Notes: generated by a model not told the origin, from the letters alone. 64,000 nt of DNA from SZUA-430 sp964647355 (GCA_964647355.1 CAZYGK010000007.1:1-64000); one strand, 5' to 3'. Counted from the first letter of the stretch, positions 8,399-17,335 are shown. Made by a program: numbers and translations.

Positions 8399-8839
8399 TT
8401 AGTTTTTGTAGGACTGAGGATTGAACTTGCGCCTGACTATGTTGCGCAGCGCCACCTTGTCGTCCGTAACATCAAAGGTGACGATCGCGGGGAGGTCAGG
8501 CGCCAAGTAGCCTACGTTTTGGGCTGACAAACCATCTCCCGAGTTGAACGTTACGGCCAGCGTCAGCGCACCCTCGCGTGAGAAGAAGTTCGCCGATCGA
8601 CGCTCCCCGGGTTCGATTTTCTCCAAGCTGAGTTCGCTGCCGATTTGTCTCATTCGAGCGCTGGTGATCGTTCTCGACGTGCGATTGACAATTGTGAGTT
8701 CGCTCGGCAGTTGACGGTTTGTGAAATAGGTTCCCGCGAAGGTCCCAACCACGAGAAACGCGACCAGCACAACACCGGTCAGGATGGTCTTCCAGTCAGT
8801 GAGCGCTAGACGAAGCAGAAGCGCCTTCCAGCGGGTCAT
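8399..8839 (-). CDS. Hypothetical single-pass membrane protein
   Basis: 146 residues. After a basic N-terminus, one strongly hydrophobic helix (about 20–41, TGVVLVAFLVVGTFAGTYF) anchors an extracytoplasmic beta-rich domain of about 100 residues with repeated Thr/Ser/Val strands (ELTIVNRTSRTITSARM, VTFNSGDG). I recognise no family. It lies four bases downstream of the next small membrane gene (8844–9023) on the same strand, so the two probably form a two-gene unit. Confidence 0.6.
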   Translation of the reverse strand: MTRWKALLLRLALTDWKTILTGVVLVAFLVVGTFAGTYFTNRQLPSELTIVNRTSRTITSARMRQIGSELSLEKIEPGERRSANFFSREGALTLAVTFNSGDGLSAQNVGYLAPDLPAIVTFDVTDDKVALRNIVRRKFNPQSYKN

Positions 8840-8843
8840 CGCG

Positions 8844-9023
8844 CTAGTCGTCCGTGCGGCGGACGAAGAGGCGGGTGATGAGGAAGAGGAGGAACGCTAC
8901 GGCCGCGAGGCCGAAGACCGCGCTCCAGCCGCCGAATATCGAGGTTGCGACCGTGCCGATGACCGTTTCCGCAAACCAGAGCAGCGTTTCCCAGCCGCGC
9001 GCGACGTAATCGGCAACGTTCAT
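8844..9023 (-). CDS. Small hypothetical membrane protein
   Basis: 59 residues from ATG 9023, chosen because GAGGG lies seven bases upstream; an in-frame ATG at 9047 lacks such a site. The protein has a weakly amphipathic N-terminus (MNVADYVARGWETLLWF) and one or two hydrophobic segments (about 15–30 and 33–50), then a basic/acidic tail RRTDD. Family unknown. It is four bases upstream of the 146-residue membrane protein gene and divergent from tesB. Confidence 0.55.
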   Translation of the reverse strand: MNVADYVARGWETLLWFAETVIGTVATSIFGGWSAVFGLAAVAFLLFLITRLFVRRTDD

Positions 9024-9124
9024 CGTATGTCCCTCAAATGCGCTCACGGGTGCTCTTGCGGAAACGCACCGTCAGCCCCTAACAAATCGGCCCTGTCGCC
9101 CATATGGGGAGCCGAATAAGGCAA

Positions 9125-9988
9125 ATGAACGGCGAGACCATCAAAGACGTGCTCGATCTCCTCAACTTGGAGGCGATCGAAGTGAATATGTTTCGGGGTG
9201 TCAGCCCCAAGGATCGCTGGCAACGCGTGTTCGGAGGCCAGGTTTTGGGCCAAGCGCTGGTCGCTGCCTACCGCACGGTCGAGAACCGCGTGTGCCATTC
9301 TCTTCACGCATATTTTATCAGGCCGGGCGATCCGAAGGTGCCGATCCTCTATGAGGTCGACCGCGCGCGGGACGGGAAGAGCTTTACGACGCGCCGGGTC
9401 GTCGCGGTGCAGCACGGCGAGCAAATCTTCAATTTGTCGGCGTCGTTCCAGATGCCGGAGCCGGGGCTCGAGCATCAGTTCGACATGCCGCAGGTCAAGG
9501 GGCCGGAGGGCCTTGAGACCGAGGAGGAGCGCCGGCGGCGACTCGCGCATCAGCTGCCCGAAGCCGTGCGGAGCCACGTAACCCGGCAGAATCCGATCGA
9601 ACTTCGTGCGGTCGAGGACGAAGACGATCTGATGAATCCGAAGAAGGCGCCGCCCTATCAGCACGTTTGGATGAAGGTACGCGGCGAGATGCCGAGCGAT
9701 CTTTCGATGCATCAATGCGTGCTGGCGTATGCGTCCGACATGACGTTGCTCGACACGTGCCTCATTCCGCATGGGATCAGTTGGTATTCGGGGCGGCTGC
9801 AGTCGGCGAGCCTCGATCACGCGATGTGGTTCCATCATCCGTTCCGCGTGGACGACTGGCTGCTCTATGCGCAGGACAGCCCGAACGGAGCGGGCGCTCG
9901 CGGGTTCAACCGCGGCAGCCTGTTTACGCGGGACGGGAAGCTCGTCGCCTCGGTCGCGCAAGAGGGGCTGATCCGCGTGCGATCATAG
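9125..9988 (+). CDS. tesB: Acyl-CoA thioesterase II
   Basis: 287 residues forming two tandem hot-dog domains. Recognisable segments are GVSPKDRWQRVFGGQVLGQAL (about 23–43), HSLHAYFIRPGDP (about 58–70), the Asp in LAYASDMTLLDT (about 204) and the C-terminal SLFTRDGKLVASVAQEGLIR with the conserved Gln. These match the Asp/Thr/Gln active site of TesB. It hydrolyses medium to long acyl-CoAs to free fatty acid and CoA in the cytoplasm. The start at 9125 gives the usual MNGETI-type N-terminus; an ATG at 9104 is also open. It appears to be monocistronic. Confidence 0.92.
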   Translation: MNGETIKDVLDLLNLEAIEVNMFRGVSPKDRWQRVFGGQVLGQALVAAYRTVENRVCHSLHAYFIRPGDPKVPILYEVDRARDGKSFTTRRVVAVQHGEQIFNLSASFQMPEPGLEHQFDMPQVKGPEGLETEEERRRRLAHQLPEAVRSHVTRQNPIELRAVEDEDDLMNPKKAPPYQHVWMKVRGEMPSDLSMHQCVLAYASDMTLLDTCLIPHGISWYSGRLQSASLDHAMWFHHPFRVDDWLLYAQDSPNGAGARGFNRGSLFTRDGKLVASVAQEGLIRVRS

Positions 9989-10236
9989 GCACGGTTACAT
10001 GTGCCGCACTCCGCACTTCGGCACTTTTGCCTGTCTCACTCCCTACCCCTACCAAGAGGTCTCGCACCGATGGATGGATGGTGGAGGCGTGGGAGCGGCT
10101 TGGCCGTGCAAGGAGATTGTAAGTGCCAAAGTGCCGAGTGCAGCACCTTACGCGACGGGGCGCACACGTTTGACGGGAAATTAGCGGGGGACGCTCGCTT
10201 TAGGGGTTTATTAAGAGGCCGGTCTTAGGCTGCAAC

Positions 10237-11043
10237 TTGTTAGTAACCCGGCCTTCCCCAGAGGCCGGTTCGAGTCCCCCGCCGGCCGAGTCGTCCCCCA
10301 TTCATCCGGCTCTCCGGCAAAGAGGCGGCCACCCAGCGACCCCCATCGCTGATGGGTTACGGGCGTGGAAGAACCCAGCTTCCACGCCCCCGCCTGTTTC
10401 TTGCCCCGCTTCGCGATTTCGCCGATGGTTCGGGGTGCAGTTCGAGCAAACCAGCCGGTTCGGTGTCGCCTTTCTTGGGGCCGTGATCGTTCACGTCCTG
10501 GCGCTGGTTGGGCTTGCGTTCTCGATTTCCTTCAAAGCGCCTGAACTCGATGTCGTCGAACCGCAAATCGTGGCGGTTTCGTTGCCGCCTCCTCCGCCGC
10601 CGGTTGAGGCTGCCGGCGCCGACGACGCGCCGCTGATGATGCCGCGTTTCCGTCCGCGGAATCCCTTGGGGCTGCCTCCTGAGTTCAAATCGAGGTACGG
10701 CGATCCTGCGTTGGCTGTCTGGCGCTATCTGTGCAATCGCGACCACGCGTTGAGCGAGGCTGCACAGCGGGCGTGCCCCGACGATTTCGGGACCGTCGAT
10801 CTCGGCATGCGCGATCCGCTGAACCGGCAAGGCGATGCGGGTGTCATGCTCGGCAACGACACGGCGACGATGTCGCTTGAGGAGGCCGGTGTTGCACGCG
10901 GTTGGATCAAGCCGCCGCCCCCGCGCGGGCAGAGCGGTCTTGCGGGCACGACCGATCGCGTCGATCAGCCGGCGGGTCCTTCCATCTTTAAGGACTTGCC
11001 GTCGCTGAAACCGCCAACCGAGGGCGTTCCCGATCTACGATGA
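10237..11043 (+). CDS. TonB-like membrane-anchored protein, function unknown
   Basis: Up to 268 residues. The start is unclear: a TTG at 10237 gives a Pro-rich cytoplasmic leader, and a GTG at 10435 (VQFEQTSRF) lies just before the only membrane helix (AVIVHVLALVGLAFSI). After the helix comes VVEPQIVAVSLPPPPPPVEAAG, exactly as in TonB/TolA-type energy transducers. The C-terminal 150 residues hold an unfamiliar domain with LCNRDHALSEAAQRAC, whose two Cys may form a disulfide, instead of the TonB C-terminal fold. It is periplasmic if the helix orientation is as in TonB. It is convergent with the next gene, three bases apart. Confidence 0.65.
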   Translation: MLVTRPSPEAGSSPPPAESSPIHPALRQRGGHPATPIADGLRAWKNPASTPPPVSCPASRFRRWFGVQFEQTSRFGVAFLGAVIVHVLALVGLAFSISFKAPELDVVEPQIVAVSLPPPPPPVEAAGADDAPLMMPRFRPRNPLGLPPEFKSRYGDPALAVWRYLCNRDHALSEAAQRACPDDFGTVDLGMRDPLNRQGDAGVMLGNDTATMSLEEAGVARGWIKPPPPRGQSGLAGTTDRVDQPAGPSIFKDLPSLKPPTEGVPDLR

Positions 11044-11046
11044 TCG

Positions 11047-13473
11047 TCAGTGCGTTACGTGGCGGACCCGTTCGGTGCGGCCTGTGCGGGCGAGGGCGGT
11101 CGCAATGTTGTTGAGGCGGCCGATCGACTCGAAGACCATGTGGATCGCGCCATTTGTGTCCAAGCTTCCCTGCGGCGCGGCAAGCGATGTCGCGCGCGCT
11201 TCGATACGATCGATCAGGTGGCCGAGGGCTGCGATATCGCCCGCGGCATCCGGCGATTGTCCGGGTGCGTCGTCCGCATCGCCATCGGGATGGGTCTCGG
11301 CAAGGTAGGCAAACAGCGATGCCGCCCGGGCGCCGACTTCCAGTGCGGAGTCGCGCAGTTCCGTCCCGTTCTTCGTGCCGGGTGCTTGCGCCCGCGAGGC
11401 TATTGCGCGCAGTTCCCCGGTGATGCCGGCGAGTTCCGTGCGCAGCGCGGTCGAGGGGCCTACCTCGGGCATATGGGCTTCGATTTCTTCGGCGTGCTGA
11501 TCGAGCGCTTCACCCATGGCTCTGAGGCGTGCGGTGCGGTCGGCTCCGGCCGCTAAACTCTTAACTTCCTCCGCGAACTTGCCGAGTGCGGCCTTCAATG
11601 AGGCGGTCTGATCGGTGTGATCATGTGCGGCGTTCATCTCGGCCGCGAGATCTTTGAGACGCGCCATGATCTCTTCGCCCGGAACATCGGCGAGCGTACG
11701 CTGAGGTACGGTCGTGAACGAGGGAGCATCGCCGCTGAAGTCCAGTGCCGGGCGTGCGTCGGTGGTTGCGAGCAGGCGCTCCTCAGTCATGCGGATCGCG
11801 AGGTCGCGGATTTCGCCACGAACGGTTTCAAGCTGACTTTGAAGCGCGCCGGCAAGGGCTTGTAACTCGTTACCCGTAGCGTTTGGCGTGGCGTCTGGGT
11901 TGGCCAGGCTGGCAGCGATCCGGTCGAGGCGCGCGATGGCGGCCGCCAGATCGCTCGACTGGGTGTCGATTGCGGCCGACGCGCGTTTGCTCATACCGTC
12001 CGTCGCCGCACTCATGGCATGCGAGACTTCTTCGGTCTTGGCACGCAGGCTTGTCAGGTTGGCGGTCACCGCTTGTTCAAGTGCGTCGAGAGCTGCCAGT
12101 TTGCGGCTCAAGCGTTCGTCGACGAGACCGATGGTTTCAGAGAGGCGCGCCGCGAGTGTGCGGACCTTTTCCGTCGAATCCCCGGCGCCTGCCGACAGTT
12201 CGGTTAAGGACTGCGACAGCGTGGATTGGATCTGCCCGACGCTTTCGGCCGCATTCTTCAGCGTTTCGGCGGATGCGGCGATCTCGTCCGTGGCCGTTCG
12301 CGCGCGGCCGCTGATGTCGGCTGCCATCTGTGCGACTTGGCGGCGGCTGTGGTCGAATTTTTCCGTCAAGCGGTCGAGGCGTTGGATGCGATCGGCCACT
12401 GTACCGGAAAGTTCGGTGTTCGCGCTTGCGACCGAGGCGGCACCGTCGCGTAGTGTTGCGGCGGCTTCGTTGGCATTGCCGGCCGAGGCGTGGAGGTTCG
12501 CCAGCGCCTGCTCGAACTGACGCCGGTTGCCATCCTGCAGCTGGGCAAAGTCGGCGGCCGCGGTTTTCAAGGCGGTTGTCGTCTGCGTGACCTCATCGGC
12601 CAAGCGCTGCAGAAGCAGCGACGATTGACCGTCCAGCGTCAGGTGAAGTTGGCCTTTCCGGGCCAAGGTCTGCAGGGCGGTGGTTTCGGTCAGACCACGG
12701 CGAAGCTTGTCGCCCGCCCGCGCGAGAGCGCCGAATTCATCGGTGCGCTCTGTTCCCCACACGTCCTGCGCCATGGCGCCATCGCCGACCGCGTTAAGAC
12801 TGCGCTCAAGCGACTTGAGAGGGTGAACGACACTCAGCTGCAGCGCGCCGGCGGCAACCAGCAGGCCAACCGCAAGCGCGCCGATTGCGGCAATGATGAA
12901 CCACTGGCTCCAGTTCAGGATCACAGCGATTCCGCCGAGCTGTTTATTCTGGTCGGCGCTCGTCAAGCGATCGAGCGCGGTGCGGAGTGCGAGGTATGAG
13001 GCTTCGAGTTGCGGCACCTGCGGCAGGGTCGAAAGCTCGCCCATGGCGGCCGAGCCGCGCAACGCGGTCGAACCGGTGTCGGGCGCCGTTTGAGCAACAT
13101 GAGCAAAGGCTTCGCCGACGCTTTCGGCTTCTCGTAGCGAGGCGGCGGCAGACGGATCGCCGGCGTAAATCTTCTTCAGGCGGCCAAGGGCGCGTCCTGC
13201 CTCGATCGTTTGTTGGGTCAGCTGGACTCGTGCAGCTGCATCCCCGGTCAACCGATAGTTGCGGTAAGTTTTGAGGAAGCCGGCGTGGCCGAGCGCTTGC
13301 TCGACGGCTGCAACGGCTTGAACGGCCTCGGGTTGCGCCGTCGCCGGGTTGCTCAATGTGCGTTGCAGTTCGCCGACATAGCCGACGAAATATGCCCCGC
13401 CGACGATCAGCAGGGCTGCAGCGATGACGGCGCCGGCGCTTAAGACGCGGCTGAACGACGATAGTGTTTGCAC
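11047..13473 (-). CDS. Large HAMP-type membrane protein with long coiled-coil cytoplasmic region
   Basis: 808 residues. The helix at about 12–32 and a second at about 190–212 flank a periplasmic four-helix-type sensor segment (QPEAVQAVAAVEQALGH, YRNYRLTGDAAARV). A HAMP-like linker follows (HPLKSLERSLNAVGDGAM to RTDEFGALARAGDKLRRG, about 215–260). The remaining 540 residues are Ala/Leu/Thr-rich heptads, including SAAADFAQL- and DEIAASAETLKNAAESVGQI-like stretches. It resembles a chemoreceptor but I cannot find the receptor tip motif (E-x-x-QTNLLALNA) that contacts CheA/CheW, nor methylation sites I would trust. It lies next to the pilus genes and 93 bases from a small coiled-coil gene on the same strand. 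Confidence 0.75.
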   Translation of the reverse strand: MQTLSSFSRVLSAGAVIAAALLIVGGAYFVGYVGELQRTLSNPATAQPEAVQAVAAVEQALGHAGFLKTYRNYRLTGDAAARVQLTQQTIEAGRALGRLKKIYAGDPSAAASLREAESVGEAFAHVAQTAPDTGSTALRGSAAMGELSTLPQVPQLEASYLALRTALDRLTSADQNKQLGGIAVILNWSQWFIIAAIGALAVGLLVAAGALQLSVVHPLKSLERSLNAVGDGAMAQDVWGTERTDEFGALARAGDKLRRGLTETTALQTLARKGQLHLTLDGQSSLLLQRLADEVTQTTTALKTAAADFAQLQDGNRRQFEQALANLHASAGNANEAAATLRDGAASVASANTELSGTVADRIQRLDRLTEKFDHSRRQVAQMAADISGRARTATDEIAASAETLKNAAESVGQIQSTLSQSLTELSAGAGDSTEKVRTLAARLSETIGLVDERLSRKLAALDALEQAVTANLTSLRAKTEEVSHAMSAATDGMSKRASAAIDTQSSDLAAAIARLDRIAASLANPDATPNATGNELQALAGALQSQLETVRGEIRDLAIRMTEERLLATTDARPALDFSGDAPSFTTVPQRTLADVPGEEIMARLKDLAAEMNAAHDHTDQTASLKAALGKFAEEVKSLAAGADRTARLRAMGEALDQHAEEIEAHMPEVGPSTALRTELAGITGELRAIASRAQAPGTKNGTELRDSALEVGARAASLFAYLAETHPDGDADDAPGQSPDAAGDIAALGHLIDRIEARATSLAAPQGSLDTNGAIHMVFESIGRLNNIATALARTGRTERVRHVTH

Positions 13474-13566
13474 GACTTCCCCCGGGAAAGCGCGGAATTT
13501 CGCGCCTTTTCGTGCCCGTGATTCGTTTCCGATTTTAAGGGAGCGCGGCGGGGGAGGGGAGTGTGA

Positions 13567-13818
13567 CTAGCCCTGTGTCATGCGGTTGCGTTCGATGCGT
13601 TCCAGAATTGCATCGGTGCGCGACATGACTGCCGCAATATGGGCGACCGTTGCATTATGAGCGGTCTGCCACGCGGTCAAATGGCGCACGAGGCCCGTGT
13701 GCAGCGCCTCAAGCTCGCCAGTTTCCTGATGCAGTGTTTGCGCGAGGTCGGGGGTGCGCTTCTTTTGTTTTTTCGATTGTGCGGTGACTTGTTTCAACGT
13801 TCTTGCTCGCGCGTTCAA
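13567..13818 (-). CDS. Small coiled-coil protein, function unknown
   Basis: 83 residues with a Lys-rich N-terminus (KKQKKRTPD) and a helical, heptad-like body (LHQETGELEALHTGLVRHL, HIAAVMSRTDAILERIER). There is no membrane segment or signal peptide. It shares strand and neighbourhood with the 808-residue HAMP/coiled-coil protein and could be a soluble partner, which is inference only. I recognise no family. Confidence 0.5.
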   Translation of the reverse strand: MNARARTLKQVTAQSKKQKKRTPDLAQTLHQETGELEALHTGLVRHLTAWQTAHNATVAHIAAVMSRTDAILERIERNRMTQG

Positions 13819-13891
13819 GCGGATGTGCCGCCGAAGTCTCTCTTCAGCGGCACGTTAGGCGCACAAGGTAAAGAGTGCGTAAGTGCGCAAA

Positions 13892-14419
13892 CTATAGACG
13901 TTCGACTTTCGTCGAGCGGCGCGGCTTCAGGTAGAACGTATCGGACACAGTCATACCGCTGGTCAGGTATTCGCCGAACAGTGTCTGATAGTGGAAGGTC
14001 ACCTCGGCCATGATGACGCTCTGGCCCGGTGAAATGATGTCCGGCATCGTGACGGACGAACCGGGCGCGCGCGGCGCTATATTGCGTGCGTCGCTCCAGT
14101 CGACCGTTTTGTTGCCAGTGTTCGGATCGGCGACAACGGATGTAATGCGTATTGTCGCTGAGGACGCGTCGAACGGACGCAAAACGACGTTCAGCGAGTC
14201 CAAGATGTCGTTTACCTCGGCCGTACCGATGGTGGTGTCTTGAGCGACCAAGTCCGCGGCCGACGATGCAACGTTGGCAACTTTGCGTGCGGCCAGAATG
14301 TAGTTCGCGATTTCGGACACACCAAAGAATGTGGTCAGCATTACCGGAATAATGAGCGCGAACTCGATTGCGGCGACGCCGGTTTCCGACTTCTTGAAGT
14401 CTCTGACGACGTTCAACAT
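13892..14419 (-). CDS. TadE/TadF-type minor pilin
   Basis: 175 residues from ATG 14419. The N-terminus MLNVVRDFKKSETGVAAIEFALI carries the pseudopilin signature: a short basic leader, a Gly-Val/Ala cleavage region with Glu five residues after the processing point, and a long hydrophobic helix (IEFALIIPVMLTTFFGVSEIANYIL). The rest is a periplasmic domain (VSDTFYLKPRRS at the end). It should be processed by the prepilin peptidase at 18020 and inserted in or help assemble the Flp pilus. It lies 11 bases after the second TadE-like gene on the same strand. Confidence 0.82.
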   Translation of the reverse strand: MLNVVRDFKKSETGVAAIEFALIIPVMLTTFFGVSEIANYILAARKVANVASSAADLVAQDTTIGTAEVNDILDSLNVVLRPFDASSATIRITSVVADPNTGNKTVDWSDARNIAPRAPGSSVTMPDIISPGQSVIMAEVTFHYQTLFGEYLTSGMTVSDTFYLKPRRSTKVERL

Positions 14420-14430
14420 GGGTTGTACCC

Positions 14431-14982
14431 TCAGTTGGCCAGCAACGAGCCGAACGGCTCGTTGCGGAATGCGATGGATGCTTCGAGCAAGCGGTGACCG
14501 CCGGCCATATTGACGAATTGCAGGCCGACCGTAGGGGTCATGACCGGCCACGTGTAAAACGCGCGGACGACGATCACGTCGCCCGGAGCGCCGGGATCGA
14601 ACGACAGGTTGCCGGTCAGATTACCGTTGGCGTCGAGAGCGGCCGGTAGGTTCACGCCGTTGAATCCGTTGAACTTGCGAACATCGAGCCCGAGACGTGC
14701 GTCGCAGCCCAGCATCATCGAGATTTGGTTGCAGACCAGGGTGCGGAATTGAGCTTCGGTCATGCCCATCGATTGCGCCTGGCCGGTACGGATTTGGCGT
14801 GCTGCCGCAACAATACCGTTTTCGAGCGTCGTCGAGGCGAAGAAGATCAACGCCACGTCAATGATCGCATAGAGCAGTAGGAAGAACGGCATCGCGACGA
14901 GTGCGAATTCAAGCGCGGCGGCGCCGCCGCTGGCCCTCTTGAAGCGGCTCAGCAATAGCATGGTGCGCGGTAGCAGAAGCAT
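14431..14982 (-). CDS. TadE-type minor pilin
   Basis: 183 residues from ATG 14982, supported by AAGGAG seven bases upstream. The N-terminal leader (LLLSRFKRASGGAAALEFALVAMPFFLLLYAI) has the conserved Glu in a hydrophobic helix, as in TadE. The periplasmic domain contains Cys pairs (VCNQISMMLGCDARLG) that may form a disulfide. It is the upstream partner of the 175-residue pilin gene. The pair is divergent from tadG; the 292 bases between them (14983–15274) contain no gene and must hold both promoters. Confidence 0.82.
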   Translation of the reverse strand: MLLLPRTMLLLSRFKRASGGAAALEFALVAMPFFLLLYAIIDVALIFFASTTLENGIVAAARQIRTGQAQSMGMTEAQFRTLVCNQISMMLGCDARLGLDVRKFNGFNGVNLPAALDANGNLTGNLSFDPGAPGDVIVVRAFYTWPVMTPTVGLQFVNMAGGHRLLEASIAFRNEPFGSLLAN

Positions 14983-15274
14983 CGGTCGCTCCTTCTCTTG
15001 CGGCCGCGCGGCAATCCCTCGCGGCCGAATGCGAGCAATGAGCATGTTTATCATTGCGTCCCATGCGATGAAACAAAGGCCTGTTGTCGTGACAAACAAA
15101 CTGCAAACGACCGAGATCCGCGTTCACATCTTGTTATCGATAATTGAAAGTGTCTGTGCCTCTTCTCGCTGGAGATACGCATCCTTAAGCAGTCAAGCTC
15201 ACTTTCGTGCGCAAAGGTGAGAGCCCTCGAAGGGGCTTGCAACGCCGTATGGGTAAATGAAGGGAGCGAGAGCT

Positions 15275-16777
15275 ATGACGCACTCGATCGAGCGTAAGCC
15301 GCAAGGGTTGTTGAAGCGGTTCTTGAAGTCGCGCAGCGGTAACGTCGCGATGATCTACGGGCTGGCGCTGCTGCCGACGATGGCCGCGGTGGGGTCGGCC
15401 GTCGATCTTACGCGCGCAATGGTCGTGAAGATGCGGCTTGGCGAGGCGCTCGATGCGGCGGGGCTGTCCGTCGGCGGCTCGATCGGCCTGACGAACGCCG
15501 AAATGACGGCCAAGGCGCAGCAATTCTTTTACGCAAACTATCCCGATAACGAACTCGGGACGGTCACGTCACTAAGCGTATCGTCGAGCGGCTACAACAA
15601 TAACCTCGTAACCGTTTCAGGGACGGCACGCGTCGATACGGCTTTCATGGGCATCTTCGGTGTCAACTATTTGGATGTCGGCGTGAACGTTCAAGTGACG
15701 CGCGAGTCGAAGGGGCTTGAGATTGCCCTTGCGCTGGACAATACAGGCTCGATGGCTTCCAACGGCAAGATCGAAGCTCTGAAGACTGCTACGAACGAGC
15801 TCATCAACATTTTGTTCGGCGACCAGAATATGCCGGCGCGCTTGAAAATGGCGCTTGTGCCGTTCTCGCAGACCGTGAGAGTGGATGCCAATCAGTTCTT
15901 GAATAGCGGGTGGATGGACGCAACTGGGCAGTCCAGCACCGCCAAGCTGAATTTCGACAACAACAAGTATGCGTTCTCGGTTTGGGCGTCCATGAAGAAC
16001 TCCAGTTGGAGCGGTTGCTTAGAGGCGCGGCCGAACGGCTACGAAGAGCTGGATACGGCGCCGACTGCCGGTACGCCGGATACGCGGTGGGTGCCCTACT
16101 TCGAACCCGATGGCCCAGACTCCAACGCCTATTCGGGTTATACGACGTATCTCAGCGACGGCACGAGCGGCAATCAGGAGACTCGTCTGCGGCGCTCGGC
16201 GAAGTACGTCAACCAAACGAAAACCAACCCGAACGCCGACTGCAATATGCAGAAGATTTTGCCGCTGACGAACAACAAGGTTCTGTTGCAGAGTTACGTG
16301 AACCAAATGGTTGCAACCGGCTATACGCATGTGGCGATCGGCGCGGGGTGGGGCTGGCGGACACTGTCACCTGCGGCTCCGTACACCGAAGGGGCACAGT
16401 ACGGAGATCCCGACTGGACAAAAGCGCTCGTTCTGATGACGGACGGCCTTAACACCGTGCAATCGAATAGCACATACCACAAGTCGACCTACACGGCTTA
16501 CAACTACTTGCTGCGCAACCAGCTGGGCACGACGAACGCCGGCCAAGCGGCGACAAACCAAGACACGCGTACGGTGACGGTCTGCGACCGTGCAAAAGCT
16601 GAAGGCATTCGTATCTATTCGATTCTCCTTGAAGAGGACGCCACGACTGCGAAGAACATGATGCGCAGCTGTGCGTCGGACCCGTCGCTCTATTTCGAAT
16701 CGCCCAGCGCCAGCCAGTTGCAGGGCGTGTTCCAGGCGATCGCGCAGGATCTATCGAACCTGCGCCTCAGCCAATAG
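15275..16777 (+). CDS. tadG: TadG-like pilus assembly protein with VWA domain
   Basis: 500 residues from ATG 15275, preceded by GGGAG. A pseudopilin-like N-terminus (KRFLKSRSGNVAMIYGLALLP) and one membrane helix lead into a TadG N-terminal domain and a von Willebrand A fold. The metal-binding motif DNTGSM is at about residues 155–160 and MTDG at about 386; this is the DxSxS site with Thr-Gly in place of the first Ser. Large Tyr/Asn-rich inserts separate the VWA strands. It acts at the cell envelope in Flp pilus assembly or adhesion. A strong terminator lies 24 bases downstream. Confidence 0.85.
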   Translation: MTHSIERKPQGLLKRFLKSRSGNVAMIYGLALLPTMAAVGSAVDLTRAMVVKMRLGEALDAAGLSVGGSIGLTNAEMTAKAQQFFYANYPDNELGTVTSLSVSSSGYNNNLVTVSGTARVDTAFMGIFGVNYLDVGVNVQVTRESKGLEIALALDNTGSMASNGKIEALKTATNELINILFGDQNMPARLKMALVPFSQTVRVDANQFLNSGWMDATGQSSTAKLNFDNNKYAFSVWASMKNSSWSGCLEARPNGYEELDTAPTAGTPDTRWVPYFEPDGPDSNAYSGYTTYLSDGTSGNQETRLRRSAKYVNQTKTNPNADCNMQKILPLTNNKVLLQSYVNQMVATGYTHVAIGAGWGWRTLSPAAPYTEGAQYGDPDWTKALVLMTDGLNTVQSNSTYHKSTYTAYNYLLRNQLGTTNAGQAATNQDTRTVTVCDRAKAEGIRIYSILLEEDATTAKNMMRSCASDPSLYFESPSASQLQGVFQAIAQDLSNLRLSQ

Positions 16778-16800
16778 GCGAAGCGCCGCGTGCAAAGAGA

Positions 16801-16828
16801 AAGGCCCGGCATTTCTGCCGGGCCTTTT
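16801..16828 (+). terminator. Rho-independent terminator after tadG
   Basis: AAGGCCCGGCA pairs perfectly with TGCCGGGCCTT across a TTTC loop and is followed by TTTT. The A-run before the stem would also give a U-run on the opposite strand, so it may terminate the convergent secretin-domain gene as well. Confidence 0.85.
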
Positions 16829-16849
16829 CGTTTCGAGGCGACGATGCGC

Positions 16850-17335
16850 TTAGCGGCGATCGGTGGAGAGATCGGCGGACTTGCGGGTGACGTCGACTTT
16901 CTTGTCGGCGTCGTCGTACATCGGGATCATCTCGCGGTCGCCCTGCGTCACGGTGCGCTCGCAACGCGGCGCGCATGCGAGGTTCCGCTGACCTTGCGAG
17001 CCGCGATAGATCGTGACTTGCTGAAGATTCGGCGCGCCGACGGTCACGTTCGTGTTCAGGATCTCGGCGCCTTCGGAGTCGACGGCGATGACGTTCGTGT
17101 TACCGAACATGCGGCCTTGCACGTAGATGGTATTGCTGTTGACGAGAAGCGCGTCGGCGATCAGCGGGTTGCCGACGAGCACCGTCTTGGCGGGCCGGTC
17201 GAGCTTTACGGCGGTGGTCTTTTCGTAGTCGACCCGCATGTGGCCGGGCAGGGAGGCTTCGGCGCCGTCGGCGAAGGCGCCCGGGCTGAAGGCAGCGGCT
17301 GCTGCGACGAGAAAGACGGCGCGAATTGCGGACAT
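16850..17335 (-). CDS. Stand-alone secretin N-terminal-domain protein (CpaC N-domain-like)
   Basis: 161 residues with a signal peptide (RAVFLVAAAAAFSPGAFA). The domain that follows aligns by eye with the N-terminal part of the CpaC at 19475: KTVLVGNPLIADALLVNSN and IYVQGRMFGNTNVIAVDSEG correspond to DVLVSNPDVVDAVV and VYVVGMKAGPSNAFFF. This is the type II/III secretin pilus N-domain. No secretin barrel follows. The C-terminal 50 residues carry a Cys pair (NLACAPRCERT). It is periplasmic, probably an accessory of the Flp pilus. It lies convergent to tadG and divergent from flp. Confidence 0.8.
   Translation of the reverse strand: MSAIRAVFLVAAAAAFSPGAFADGAEASLPGHMRVDYEKTTAVKLDRPAKTVLVGNPLIADALLVNSNTIYVQGRMFGNTNVIAVDSEGAEILNTNVTVGAPNLQQVTIYRGSQGQRNLACAPRCERTVTQGDREMIPMYDDADKKVDVTRKSADLSTDRR

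Noticed and set aside
10217..10287. tRNA-like segment: seven-base acceptor-like pairing (GGCCGGT with GCCGGCC) and a GGTTCGAGTCC T-loop-like motif
   Set aside because: The T-stem has two C:C clashes, no D-arm can be formed, and the anticodon loop lacks U33. It may be a relic, but it is not a tRNA gene.
9989..10290. Possible tmRNA, suggested by the T-loop-like motif
   Set aside because: No tag-like reading frame ending in LAA and no tRNA-like domain could be found.
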